64,000 nucleotides of DNA from Sphingomonas sp. HITSZ_GF (GTDB lineage: Bacteria; Pseudomonadota; Alphaproteobacteria; Sphingomonadales; Sphingomonadaceae): positions 310,001 through 374,000 of the forward strand of contig NZ_JARQXA010000005.1 in NCBI RefSeq assembly GCF_029543155.1, read 5' to 3'. This document shows positions 17,101 through 25,037 of the stretch, in pieces. The notes under the pieces are model-generated. The model searched no databases. It was not told the origin of the DNA and saw nothing but the letters and a program-made list of their open reading frames with translations. The first letter of the stretch is position 1, and the number at the start of each line of letters is the position of its first letter. The position numbers and the translations under genes are program-made.

Positions 17101-17323
17101 TCTTGGCGTTGGTCGAGCTCTGCAGCGAGGCGCGATAGCCCGTCACCACGATGCTCTGCTCTTCCTCGGGCACTTCCTGCCCTTGCACCGCCGGCGCGGT
17201 ATCGGGGACGGTCTGGGTCGCGCCGGTCTGCGCGAGCGCGGGCCATGCGGCGCCGGCAAGCAGCGCCGCGCTGCAGATCGCCAGACGGCGGGCGTAGTTA
17301 CGGGATGCCACTCGAGCGCGCAT
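14168..17323 (-). CDS. TonB-dependent receptor (TBDR A)
   Basis: A 1051-residue outer-membrane receptor that imports large ligands using TonB energy. A signal peptide ending near WPALAQ is followed by the TonB box-like QSIVVTGYRASL, then the plug domain with FAEDIGKFPDTNIAESFNR and IPGVTIAR. About 22 beta strands follow, ending in GLRGRF with the terminal aromatic typical of outer-membrane barrels. The plug sequence AEDIGKFPDTN marks the subgroup of sphingomonad and Caulobacter TBDRs that mostly take up oligosaccharides. GGAGGGG lies before the ATG at 17323. It is divergent from an aldo/keto reductase gene, and its promoter holds a LacI-type operator candidate (17379-17392), so a sugar ligand is likely. 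Confidence 0.92.
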   Translation of the reverse strand: MRARVASRNYARRLAICSAALLAGAAWPALAQTGATQTVPDTAPAVQGQEVPEEEQSIVVTGYRASLQSSTNAKKNSVGFTDSIFAEDIGKFPDTNIAESFNRIPGVTIAREVTGEGLNVTIRGLGTNFTRVLLNGAPVAVASTGRTDSQNTNREVDLDMFPTELFTSLTVSKSGIADQLEGGAAGTVNMRSARPFDKAGTHVTYGAQLTKNTNAKDWGYRGSLLASTTMGDFGVLLGVAGVHNKVRTTGFETIGWTNPNLSAAQCGAATGCNPTGGGNWTIPATVPAGAGAGLITGTPIDQAFLLARNPGATISQIDNGIIPRLGRKMFEEGTKDRINAIASLEYKGESFHAYVDGMFGWKDNQLERVDMNWVGRNGAAIPLNTTYDRADCTTGCVVTKGTYANAQWFLEYRPFIEKTKFWGVNPGLEWEIADKLKFDAAANYTWSSFHRESPSVVVLTAPNAGVVVNYDNTGDVPNITTNIDLNNPANFAWPGGRVNIQDEKRKTETKGVRGNLTWGDSTLNFKVGAAYDDTSRTINAYDNSQAWQNAVCGNRPSVFVPSPNTQPPCNGLVQPGAAPAGYPSYPAYGTGYTAGSTGPVTYAGSLISNAQLPGLLTPTSSGFVTVNWDAFRAASNYDAFHDAAPEAGSSNTGASGGYVREKVLGAYGEVNGDLQLGDSNHLNYNAGIRYVRTDQTIGGRVSISDPRNSIDPDGAGPLPNACPGTGNPRDGSCYPNLVNFVYTNSKYENWLPSASGAFHIGEAAVVRAAVSRTMTRPNPNTMLPGLNFSTPSADVGSVGNPSLQPYLSTNIDLGFEYYTGREGYVGFTAFRKAVTGFTTTGTATVPFTALAAYGVTYDTLTPTQQAAINSRGGPNSATVVLSQQVNATGTLKVNGLEVNWVQPLDFLLGKLGLNGFGFNANLTLIDQTGSGAAPAVAVGVSPVTYNITGYYEKGGINIRLSTTFQRGSVTSDANQNGIALARLYSDDYQQFDLSASVDFAELLDLKWGPQLTLDVINLTKAQQRSYFQFENAAFTLYDPGRQVMIGLRGRF

Positions 17324-17378
17324 ATTCCCCTCCTGATAGGCCTCTTCCGGGCCGGATTGCCGGCATCGCATTGCGCGA

Positions 17379-17392
17379 TGTTAGCGGTCACA
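17379..17392. promoter_or_regulatory. LacI-type operator candidate upstream of TBDR A
   Basis: TGTTAGCGGTCACA lies 55 bases before the TBDR A start. Its left half TGTTAGCG is identical to the half-site at 23309-23322 and resembles operators of LacI-family sugar repressors, of which the Caulobacter xylose operator is an example from memory. The right half is degenerate. Confidence 0.4.
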
Positions 17393-17421
17393 TTTGGCTA
17401 TGCTCGCGCTGCCGCGCTGTC

Positions 17422-17517
17422 AACTCATACATTTGAGCCGGAATAATTCCGCTCTTCCGCAATTACTTACCGCGCCACAGCAGGAATGTCGCCGCACCGC
17501 ACCAATTTGTATGAGTT
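17422..17517. promoter_or_regulatory. Separated inverted repeat in divergent promoter region
   Basis: AACTCATACA (17422-17431) recurs inverted as TGTATGAGTT (17508-17517), 76 bases apart, in the 313-base gap between TBDR A and the aldo/keto reductase. The left copy also begins the local dyad CTCATACATTTGAG (17424-17437). Such spacing would suit one regulator bound at two sites and looping the DNA. No cognate regulator gene is adjacent. The rest of the gap shows nothing else I can name. Confidence 0.4.
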
Positions 17518-17636
17518 AAATGACACCGTTGCCATCGGCTCGACTCAGCCGAAAATTCGGTAGCGCGGCATTGCGGGTGGCCGGGCGCAACCACATCTGC
17601 CGGGTCTTCCCCTTCCCTCGCTCCCAAGAGGCACGC

Positions 17637-18668
17637 ATGCGCTACAACCAGCTCGGCCGCTCCGGCCTGATCGTCTCCGAACTCTGCCTCGGCACCATGA
17701 CCTTTGGCGGCGAGGGCGGCATGTGGGGGCGGATCGGCCAGCTCCAGCAGGACGAGGCCGATGCGCTGGTGAAGGCGGCGCTCGATGCGGGGATCAACTT
17801 CTTCGACACGGCCAATGTCTATGCCGAGGGGCGCTCGGAGCGGATCCTGGGCCAGGCGCTCAAGAATCTGGGCGTGGCGCGCGACGAAGTGGTGGTGGCC
17901 ACCAAGGTGCTGGGGCGGATGCATGACGGGCCCAACGGCGCCGGCGCCTCGCGCGGGCATATCCTGGCGCAGGTCGGGAAGAGCCTGGAGCGGCTCGGCA
18001 CCGACCATATCGACCTGTACCAGGTCCATGGCTTCGACGCGGCGACGCCGATCGAGGAGACGCTCTACGCGCTCGACAGCCTCGTGCGAAAAGGCACGGT
18101 GCGGTACATCGGCCTGTCCAACTGGGCGGCGTGGCAGCTGATGAAGGCGATCGGCATTGCCGCGGCCAAGGGGTATAGCGCGATCGCCTCGCTCCAGGCC
18201 TATTACACGATCGCCGGCCGCGACCTGGAGCGCGAGGTGATCCCGGCGATCCAGAGCGAAGGCGTCGGCCTGATGGTGTGGAGCCCGCTCGCCGGCGGCT
18301 TCCTCTCGGGCAAATATACGCGCGACGGCGACGGCGAAGGCCGCCGCGCCGCCTTCGACTTCCCGCCGGTCGACAAGGAACGCGGCTATGACGTGGTCGA
18401 CGTGCTGCGCGAGCTGGCCGGGGCCAAGGGCCGATCGGTGGCGCAACTCGCGCTCGGCTGGCTGCTCCACCAGCGCGCGGTGTCCAGCGTGATCGTCGGC
18501 GCCAAGCGGCCCGAGCAGCTGGCGGACAATCTCGGCGCGGTCGAGGTGGAATTCAGCGCGGACGAGCTGGCGCGGCTCGATGCGGTGAGCCAGCTGCCGG
18601 CGGAATATCCGGGCTGGATGCTCGAACGCCAGGGCGGCTATCGCGCCGCGCCGTCGGAGCGGCGGTAA
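17637..18668 (+). CDS. Aldo/keto reductase
   Basis: A 343-residue AKR with a TIM barrel and NADPH dependence. The catalytic tetrad is visible: Asp57 and Tyr62 (FFDTANVYAEG), Lys90 (VVATK) and His131 (LYQVHGFD). The cofactor region IVGAKRPEQLADN near the C-terminus is typical of the yeast Gcy/YajO-like AKR branch. It reduces an aldehyde or ketone, or oxidises a sugar. The start at 17637 (MRYNQLGRSG) is the family's usual N-terminus; upstream sequence in frame is not conserved-looking. It is divergent from TBDR A, so it may process the imported sugar. Confidence 0.93.
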   Translation: MRYNQLGRSGLIVSELCLGTMTFGGEGGMWGRIGQLQQDEADALVKAALDAGINFFDTANVYAEGRSERILGQALKNLGVARDEVVVATKVLGRMHDGPNGAGASRGHILAQVGKSLERLGTDHIDLYQVHGFDAATPIEETLYALDSLVRKGTVRYIGLSNWAAWQLMKAIGIAAAKGYSAIASLQAYYTIAGRDLEREVIPAIQSEGVGLMVWSPLAGGFLSGKYTRDGDGEGRRAAFDFPPVDKERGYDVVDVLRELAGAKGRSVAQLALGWLLHQRAVSSVIVGAKRPEQLADNLGAVEVEFSADELARLDAVSQLPAEYPGWMLERQGGYRAAPSERR

Positions 18669-18674
18669 AGGAGC

Positions 18675-18755
18675 GTCATCCCGGCGAAAGCCGGGATCTC
18701 ATACGGCTCTTTCGCAGCGCCATCGCCTTGAGACCCTGGCTTTCGCCGGGGTGAC
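18675..18755. repeat. Intergenic palindromic repeat pair (GTCATCCCGGCGAAAG type)
   Basis: Bases 18675-18700 are identical to the unit at 633-658. The mirrored copy at 18730-18755 has two changes (GAGACCCTGG instead of GAGATCCCGG). It again separates convergent genes. Confidence 0.85.
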
Positions 18756-18763
18756 GGCCTTGT

Positions 18764-19996
18764 TCAGTCGAACACCACCGTCAGCGATTCCGCGAAGGGG
18801 CCGTTCTTGACCAGCCTGCCCGCTCCGCCCGATGCCCGGCGCACGTTGCGCTGGAGCAGCGGCTTGAGCATCCGGTGCAGCGTCGCGCGGTTGATGTGCC
18901 GCCCGAAGCATTGGTGCAGTTCGTAGCCGAAATGAATGTAGTCGCTCGCCGGGCGATGGGGATCGAAGCGGGCGGGATCGGTGATCCGGCGCGGGTCCAT
19001 CATCGCCGAGGCGAAGGCGGCCAGCACCGTGTCGCCGGCCTTGACCGCGGCCTGATGCGCCGTCCCCGCCGCGATCACGCCGTCCGTCAGCACGTTGCGC
19101 GGCAGGCCGGGCGCGAGCGGATCGAAGCGCATCGCCTCGACCACATAGCCCCAGAGCAGGTCGTCATCCCCTGCCCGCGCCGCCGCCTGGGCGCCGGCGA
19201 GCGCCTGCGGGCGGCGAAGCAGCTGCTCCATCGCCTGCGGCACGACCATCGGCGGCTGGGGTGGCCCGCCGACGATGAAGCCCATCAGATTGGTACGGAT
19301 CTCGACATCGGAAAAGCCGGGCACGCCCTTCTTCTGCAGCGCGAGGCAGCGCGACAGCACGTCGTCCTTGCCCGGTGCCGCCTTCCGCTTCGCAATCTCG
19401 GCATCGATATGCGCGCGCAGAGCGGGTGCGATCTGGTCGACCTCGGCACGCAGCGCCGGATCGCCCTTGGGATCGGCGAACTGGAACTCGAACAGCCGGG
19501 TGCCCCAGACGCGAAGATCGCCGCCGACCGGATCGGGCACGCCGAAATAATCGCCGAGCAGGCTGAAGGTGACGCGGCGCACCAGCGTGTCGACCACTTC
19601 CACGCGCCCGGGCGCCGCCGCGACGATCGCCGCGGCCATCGCCTCCGTCCGCCTGCCCAGTTCGGGTAGGTCGCCGGGGAGGACGACCATGCGCATCGCA
19701 TCGGTGTCGCGGTGATAGAGCGGCGTGTCGCCCATGCCGAGGAAGAAGGGCTCGCCGCCCATGATCACGTCGAGCTTCGCCTTGTAGGGCGTGCCGAACA
19801 CCGGATCGGTGGCGAACACCTGGCGGACGTCGTCATAGCGCGAGGTAAGCGTCATCCCGCCGAACTTCACCACCGGCTTCCAGCGGCGGAAAAAGGCGAA
19901 GGCATAGGGCATCAGCGCGAACACCCGCCCCTCGATCCAGCGGGCCAGCCCCTTCTTGCCGGGGCGCAGCACGTCGCGCGAGGTGAGCGCGCTCAC
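18764..19996 (-). CDS. Cytochrome P450, atypical I-helix and haem loop
   Basis: A 410-residue P450-fold protein. EAMR at 287-290 is the ExxR motif of the K helix, and MDPRRITDPARFDPHRP (333-349) is the usual meander region. The haem loop FGYELHQCFG gives Cys363 as thiolate ligand, but the conserved glycine four residues after Phe is Glu359. The I-helix position (about 238-252) reads MGFIVGGPPQPPMVV and lacks the acid-threonine pair used to cleave O2. Such loss is known in P450s that use peroxides or rearrange hydroperoxides rather than performing normal monooxygenation. The ATG overlaps the stop of the DyP peroxidase gene by four bases. This is the last of a three-gene operon. Confidence 0.88.
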   Translation of the reverse strand: MSALTSRDVLRPGKKGLARWIEGRVFALMPYAFAFFRRWKPVVKFGGMTLTSRYDDVRQVFATDPVFGTPYKAKLDVIMGGEPFFLGMGDTPLYHRDTDAMRMVVLPGDLPELGRRTEAMAAAIVAAAPGRVEVVDTLVRRVTFSLLGDYFGVPDPVGGDLRVWGTRLFEFQFADPKGDPALRAEVDQIAPALRAHIDAEIAKRKAAPGKDDVLSRCLALQKKGVPGFSDVEIRTNLMGFIVGGPPQPPMVVPQAMEQLLRRPQALAGAQAAARAGDDDLLWGYVVEAMRFDPLAPGLPRNVLTDGVIAAGTAHQAAVKAGDTVLAAFASAMMDPRRITDPARFDPHRPASDYIHFGYELHQCFGRHINRATLHRMLKPLLQRNVRRASGGAGRLVKNGPFAESLTVVFD

Positions 19997-21564
19997 AGCG
20001 AGGCCAGATACGTGAGCGCCGGCATGCTCGGCAGGAAGAAATATTCGCCGCCCGCCATCTGCACGAAGGTCTCGACGTCGATGATCCGGCGATAGGGCTG
20101 CTCGGGGATCGTCATGCTGCCCTTGGGGCCGATCAGCGGATCGGTCTCGTCATAGAGCACCGCGAAGTTCGGGTTGAGGATCCAGGTTTGCTGGACGAAT
20201 TCGAACTGGCGGGTGATGTCGGTGTTGAGACAGACGAAAAGCAGGCCACGATCGACGTTATCGGGCGTTGGCGGCACGCTGATCGTCGCGCCGTACTTGC
20301 GGCCGCGGCGCAGGATGCGGTGGTTGTTCGCGGCATCGAGCAGGGTCTGCTTGTCCGCCTCGGTCGGCGCCAGCCCGTCGCGCGGATTGGCGCGGCGGAC
20401 ATGGCTGCCGAGCGGGCAACCCGCGCCGTGGCGGTCGCGGTCCCAGAAGCCGAAATCATTGTTCGCGACCGGGATCGTGCCGCCGAGCGGGCAGAGCAGA
20501 TTGCCGTGGGTGTCGCGCCCCACCACGCGCTCGGCGAGCCAGGTGGTGGTGACGTGCGCCGAGCCTTCCGGATCACGCTCGCGCAGATGCGCCGCATTCG
20601 CCCGCATCGACTGCCAGAAGGCATAGACGTCCTGCTTGAGCTCGCGGACGACCATGTAGCTGCCGTTGAGGCCGAGATCCTTGAAGCCCACGCCCTTGGG
20701 ATGCGCCGGCAGCCCGCTGGTGTCGCCGATGCCGTCGGCGATCACCGGCCCCTGCGCCACTTCATTGTGGCCGTTCATATGGCCCATCAGGATCTCGCCG
20801 AGCGGCACGCCGTTCCAGTAATCCTTGGGCACGTCGCTGCCGTCGCGGTGGACGACGGTGCCGGGCTCGAACGGGATCGGCTGCGAGATGCCGTCGGCAA
20901 AGCCGAAATGCTCGCGGGCGATGCCCTGCTTGTCGAGCCGCAGGTCGAGCGGCAGGCGGTGGACGACGTTCACCTCCAGCGGCGCGAGCTTGGCGCTCAC
21001 TTCGGCGCACCAGGCCTCGGCCGCCTCGTCATGCTCGCAATAGAGCAGCAGCAGCGCATGGACGGTCACCGGCGTCTTCACCCGCGCCTCGCGGATTTCG
21101 TCGCGATCGTCGAAGGCGCGAACCTCGTCGTCCGAGGCAGCATCGTCGAGCGGGGTGTTGCCGCTCCATTTGGGGCCGCCCGGGATCACCGTGCCCTGCC
21201 ATGCCTCGCCGCGGCGATCGCCCAGGCGGCGCAGGCGGTCTTCCTGGAACATGCCTTCCTTGAACGGGCGATCGAACGAGGCGAGCGCATTCTCGTTCAG
21301 CCCCATCTTCTGCAGGCCCGACCAGGTGAAGCCGAGCGCCACCGCGCGCGGATCGCGGCCATCGGCATCAGTGACCTTCGCCACTTCCGCCAGCGCCTGG
21401 AGCCAGGCGCCGCCGCCCTTCTTCTTCGCGCCCTTCCAGCCGAGCTCGAGGAACAGCGCGCGGCCGGTGGGCAGGTTGGCGAAGCCGCTGACCACCAGGC
21501 CCTGGGCCTGGGTGTTGGCGGGGGCGGAGAGATGCCAGCTCGGCGCGTTGGAGCCTTCGCTCAC
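19993..21564 (-). CDS. DyP-type haem peroxidase
   Basis: A 523-residue dye-decolourising peroxidase. GFADGISQP (221-229) is the GxxDG motif with the catalytic distal Asp224; GCPLGSHVRRANPRD (382-396) holds the proximal haem ligand His388; LRRGRKYG follows. There is no signal peptide, so it is probably cytoplasmic or delivered to its membrane partner. The length is nearer to the long DyP class (C/D) than to EfeB. The GTG at 21564 overlaps the upstream stop (GTGA), and its own stop overlaps the P450 start (ATGA), so three proteins are made together from one message. It would use H2O2 or an organic hydroperoxide to oxidise a bulky substrate. Confidence 0.92.
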   Translation of the reverse strand: MSEGSNAPSWHLSAPANTQAQGLVVSGFANLPTGRALFLELGWKGAKKKGGGAWLQALAEVAKVTDADGRDPRAVALGFTWSGLQKMGLNENALASFDRPFKEGMFQEDRLRRLGDRRGEAWQGTVIPGGPKWSGNTPLDDAASDDEVRAFDDRDEIREARVKTPVTVHALLLLYCEHDEAAEAWCAEVSAKLAPLEVNVVHRLPLDLRLDKQGIAREHFGFADGISQPIPFEPGTVVHRDGSDVPKDYWNGVPLGEILMGHMNGHNEVAQGPVIADGIGDTSGLPAHPKGVGFKDLGLNGSYMVVRELKQDVYAFWQSMRANAAHLRERDPEGSAHVTTTWLAERVVGRDTHGNLLCPLGGTIPVANNDFGFWDRDRHGAGCPLGSHVRRANPRDGLAPTEADKQTLLDAANNHRILRRGRKYGATISVPPTPDNVDRGLLFVCLNTDITRQFEFVQQTWILNPNFAVLYDETDPLIGPKGSMTIPEQPYRRIIDVETFVQMAGGEYFFLPSMPALTYLASL

Positions 21565-23201
21565 AGGTCCATGATCCACGCGGCGGCCTCCTTCTCGCTG
21601 AGCTGCTTTTTGCGGAGGCCGCAGGCGATGCGGTAATTCCGCTCGACCTGCTCCGCGGTGAGATCCTTGTAGGCGGAATACCAGAAGCGGCTGACCGCCA
21701 TCGAATGGCGCGCCCATTCCTTGAACTGGCGGCCATGGCTGGCGCCGTCCTTCACCAGGAAGCGCGTCGGCGGGAAGCCCACCCCGCTGCTCCAGGCCAG
21801 CGTGAGGCCGGCATGCGCCTTCTCGATGAAATCATCGAGATAGCTTTCCCAGGTCTGGTCGAAGTTCGAGAAGAACATCAGCCGGCTGTCGTTGTTGACC
21901 CGCGCCCAATGGGCGAAATGGATCGTCCGCATCGAGCCGAGATAGCCGTTGCGCGCCGCCTTCTGCGCCCGCAGCAGCAGGTGCAGTCCGTGATGGCCGA
22001 CGCGGATCAGGATCGCGCGCAGCACGCCCGGCTTGATCAGCACGATCGAGCCCATGTGGTTCTGCGGGATCCAGTCCTCGCGCCGCGCCATCTCGCGCAG
22101 CATCTTGGGATCGACCGGCGGCGCGTCCTGCGATGCGTCGCGCCGCTCGAGCCAGCGCAGCCAGACCAGGATACCCGCGACCGTCACCGCGATGCTGGCG
22201 CCGCTCCACGCAGCCCATACCGCCATGTCCCACCAGGCCGGCCAGAAGGGCTTGCGGCCGATCCACGACCAGACCGGCGCAGTGACGGTGGCGGCGATCG
22301 CGACATAGGCAGCGACGGCGATGGCGACGGGCACGAGCAGGTGCCGCAGGAAAAAGGCGAGGAAGCTGAACCGCGTCGGCGTCGCGGTGCCGGGCAGCGC
22401 CTTGCCCATCCGGTAGAGCAGCCCGGTGAACAGCGCGAACAGGGCGACGCACAGCGCGGCATACCATTGCCAGGCGAGCTGGCTCTTGAGGATCAGCCCG
22501 GGGATCGACAACGCGAAGACTACGAGCAGCACGAACCCGGCGAGCCGGGCATAGTCGCCGATGCTCTGGCTGAGCGGAATGCGGCCCGGCGCCTTCTGAT
22601 CGAGCCAGCCGAACTGCGGCAGCAGCGCCGCGCGCAGCTTCGCATGGATCTGCACCGGATCGAGCTTGCGATAGGGGCTCGGCCCGCCATCGTTGCTGTG
22701 CGCCAGCTCGGTGCGCGTGCCGAGGAACAGCTTGCTCTCGTCGAGGATACGGTCGCGCGTCATGCCGCGATTGCCGTGGTGATAGACGGTGGGCGTGAGC
22801 GTGCGCGCTTCGAGATAGGGCGCGATCGGGGCGCGGCTGTCCGGCGCCGTCACCGAATCGTAGAGCGGGCCGCTATTGTCGAGCGGGCGCTTGCAGCAGC
22901 GCAGGAAAGCCCGCAGGTCCGGCCCGATCGCCGCTTCGAGCTGCGCCCAGAACGGGCCGGGCGCGCCATCGAAATTGGCTTCGATCACGAACAGCGGATC
23001 ATAGTCGAAGCCGGGAAAGGCCGTGAGCGACATGAAGTGCACTGCGGGCACCGTCGTGAGGAAATCGGCGAACGGCCCGGTGCCGCCCGACGGATTCTGG
23101 CTGCGCCGATCGCGCAGTGCATCGAGCAGGCCCGAAAGATGGTCGAAGCTTTCGGGCTTCACCTCCAAGGCCACAGACAGCGTGGTTTGCCGCATCCCCA
23201 T
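21561..23201 (-). CDS. Unrecognised membrane protein, first gene of the DyP/P450 operon
   Basis: A 546-residue protein that I cannot assign to a family. The N-terminal 220 residues are soluble, about four hydrophobic segments follow (LAGFVLLVVFALSIPGLIL, WYAALCVALFALFTGLLY, LVPVAIAVAAYVAIAATV, ASIAVTVAGILVWL), and the last 170 residues are soluble again. The N- and C-terminal parts share a pattern: AVHFMSLTAFPG ... PLFVIEANFDG and TIHFAHWARVNN ... LMFFSNFDQ, each followed by an acidic helix, which suggests a duplicated ferredoxin-like (EthD-type) domain on either side of the membrane block. GAGGGGG lies before the ATG at 23201, which I prefer to ATGs at 23240 and 23288. It is divergent from a GH43 gene. 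Confidence 0.7.
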   Translation of the reverse strand: MGMRQTTLSVALEVKPESFDHLSGLLDALRDRRSQNPSGGTGPFADFLTTVPAVHFMSLTAFPGFDYDPLFVIEANFDGAPGPFWAQLEAAIGPDLRAFLRCCKRPLDNSGPLYDSVTAPDSRAPIAPYLEARTLTPTVYHHGNRGMTRDRILDESKLFLGTRTELAHSNDGGPSPYRKLDPVQIHAKLRAALLPQFGWLDQKAPGRIPLSQSIGDYARLAGFVLLVVFALSIPGLILKSQLAWQWYAALCVALFALFTGLLYRMGKALPGTATPTRFSFLAFFLRHLLVPVAIAVAAYVAIAATVTAPVWSWIGRKPFWPAWWDMAVWAAWSGASIAVTVAGILVWLRWLERRDASQDAPPVDPKMLREMARREDWIPQNHMGSIVLIKPGVLRAILIRVGHHGLHLLLRAQKAARNGYLGSMRTIHFAHWARVNNDSRLMFFSNFDQTWESYLDDFIEKAHAGLTLAWSSGVGFPPTRFLVKDGASHGRQFKEWARHSMAVSRFWYSAYKDLTAEQVERNYRIACGLRKKQLSEKEAAAWIMDL

Positions 23202-23308
23202 ACGCCCCCTCAAACGTGGTGCCGTTTGTAGAGTCTGCATTTCGATGAAGGATAGGAAATTTTCGACTTCGCGCCGAAGTGGACGCAACGTTCACCTTCG
23301 TGACGAAA

Positions 23309-23322
23309 TGTTAGCGCGAACA
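23309..23322. promoter_or_regulatory. LacI-type operator candidate upstream of GH43 gene
   Basis: TGTTAGCGCGAACA is a near-perfect dyad located 61 bases before the GH43 ATG and 108 bases before the start of the divergent operon. The half-site TGTTAGCG recurs upstream of TBDR A. LacI-family sugar regulators bind dyads centred on CG like this one. Confidence 0.5.
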
Positions 23323-23382
23323 ATAGGCTCTTTCCGACCAATGACCCCGGTGTCATAAGGCAGGAAAGAGGAGAGGATCAGC

Positions 23383-24984
23383 ATGAATATCAGCAGGCGC
23401 GAAGCGTTCGGTGCGGCTTTTGCGGGAGGCGCCGCGGCGCTGATCGGCCCGGCAAGCGCCTCCGCGGCCCCCGCCCCAGCGCCGGCCGCGCCCGACTGGA
23501 AGCGCGGCTTTGACAACCAGCGCATCTGCGACCTGGGCGACGGCCGCTTCCTCAACCCGCTGCTCGCCGGCGACCATCCCGACCCCGCCATCCTGAAGGA
23601 CGGCGCGGACTATTACATGACCTTCTCCAGCTTCGATTCCTATCCGGGGCTGACGATCTGGCACAGCCGCGACCTGGTGAACTGGCAGCCGCGCAAGGCC
23701 GCGCTCACGAAGAACATCGGATCGGTCTGGGCAGTGAGCCTGGAGAAGCACAAGGGCCGCTACTTCCTCTACATCCCGGTCAAGGCGAGCCCGAACTCGA
23801 TCTTCGTGATCTGGGCCGATCATATCGACGGGCCGTGGAGCGAGCCGATCGACCTGGGGCTGCACAACCATATCGATCCCTGCCACGCAGTGGGCGAGGA
23901 CGGATCGCGCTGGCTGTTCCTTTCGGGCGGCGACCGGGTGCGCCTGTCCGAGGACGGGCTCTCCACCGTCGGGCCGGTCGAGCATGTCTATGATCCCTGG
24001 CACTATCCCGAGGAATGGGACGTCGAGAGCTTCTCGCCCGAGGGACCGAAGATCCACCGCCATGGCGGCTGGTTCTACATGATCACCGCAGTGGGCGGCA
24101 CGGCGGGCCCGCCGACCGGGCACATGGTGATCGCGGCGCGCTCGCGGTCGATCCACGGCCCCTGGGAGCAATGCCCGGCCAACCCGCTGGTGCGCACCGT
24201 GCGCAACGACGAGGCCTGGTGGTCGCGCGGGCATGCCTCGCTCGTCGAGGCGCCGGACGGCAGCTGGTGGTCGATCTATCACGGCTTCGAGAACGGATAC
24301 TGGACGCTGGGGCGCCAGGCGCTGCTCGATCCGATCGAATGGACCACGGACGGCTGGTTCCGGATGACCGGCGGCGACCTGTCCAGGCCGATCCGCAAGC
24401 CGAAGGGCGGCGCGGCGGTGCCGCACGGCCAGCCGCTGTCGGACGATTTCGCCGGGCCGCTCGCGCTTGGGCAGAAATGGAATTTCTTCAAGCCGGCGCC
24501 CGACGAGAGCAGCCGCGCCCGCACCGAAGGCGGCGCGCTGATCCTCAAGGCATCGGGCAAGGCGCCGGTGGATAGCTCGCCGCTGCTGCTGATCGCCGGC
24601 GACACCGGCTACGAATTCGAATGCGACATCGAGATCGCGCCGGGCGGCACTGCCGGGCTGGTGCTCTTCTACGACGAGAAGCTCTATTGCGGGCTCGGCT
24701 TCGACGAGAAGCGCTTCGTCACGCACCAATATGGCATGGAGCGCGGCCGCCCGGCCAATCCCCATGGCCGGCGGCTGAAGATGCGCGTGTCGAACCGGCA
24801 GCACATCATCGCCTTCCATATCTCGGGCGACGGCGGAAAGAGCTGGAAGCGCTTCGACCGTGGCATGGAAGTGTCGGGCTATCACCACAATGTCCGCGGC
24901 GGCTTCCTGATGCTGCGGCCCGGGCTCTATTCGGCCGGCGCCGGCGAGGCGAAGTTCCGGGATTTCCGGTTCCGGGCGCTTTAG
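23383..24984 (+). CDS. Secreted GH43-family glycosidase
   Basis: A 533-residue glycosidase. The N-terminus MNISRREAFGAAFAGGAAAL is a twin-arginine-like signal cleaved near SASAAP. A five-bladed propeller follows with the inverting GH43 triad: Asp67 (GDHPDPAI), Asp165 (HIDPCHA) and Glu220 (ESFSPEGPK). The last 170 residues form a beta-sandwich like the C-terminal domain of beta-xylosidases, with FECDIEIAPGGTAGLVLFYD. The enzyme probably releases xylose or arabinose from oligosaccharides in the periplasm. AGAGGAGAGGA lies before the ATG. The LacI-type dyad upstream supports sugar control. It is the only gene of its transcription unit that I can see. Confidence 0.92.
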   Translation: MNISRREAFGAAFAGGAAALIGPASASAAPAPAPAAPDWKRGFDNQRICDLGDGRFLNPLLAGDHPDPAILKDGADYYMTFSSFDSYPGLTIWHSRDLVNWQPRKAALTKNIGSVWAVSLEKHKGRYFLYIPVKASPNSIFVIWADHIDGPWSEPIDLGLHNHIDPCHAVGEDGSRWLFLSGGDRVRLSEDGLSTVGPVEHVYDPWHYPEEWDVESFSPEGPKIHRHGGWFYMITAVGGTAGPPTGHMVIAARSRSIHGPWEQCPANPLVRTVRNDEAWWSRGHASLVEAPDGSWWSIYHGFENGYWTLGRQALLDPIEWTTDGWFRMTGGDLSRPIRKPKGGAAVPHGQPLSDDFAGPLALGQKWNFFKPAPDESSRARTEGGALILKASGKAPVDSSPLLLIAGDTGYEFECDIEIAPGGTAGLVLFYDEKLYCGLGFDEKRFVTHQYGMERGRPANPHGRRLKMRVSNRQHIIAFHISGDGGKSWKRFDRGMEVSGYHHNVRGGFLMLRPGLYSAGAGEAKFRDFRFRAL

Positions 24985-25037
24985 GCCCGAAACGGAGCGG
25001 GTTGGCGCTAGACGCCACGCGGATGTGCTAATCCCCA

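Noticed and set aside
14129..17446. 1105-residue open frame opposite TBDR A
   Set aside because: High GC at third positions of the true gene leaves the opposite strand free of stops. Its arginine- and alanine-rich sequence has no domain, while the minus strand encodes a complete receptor.
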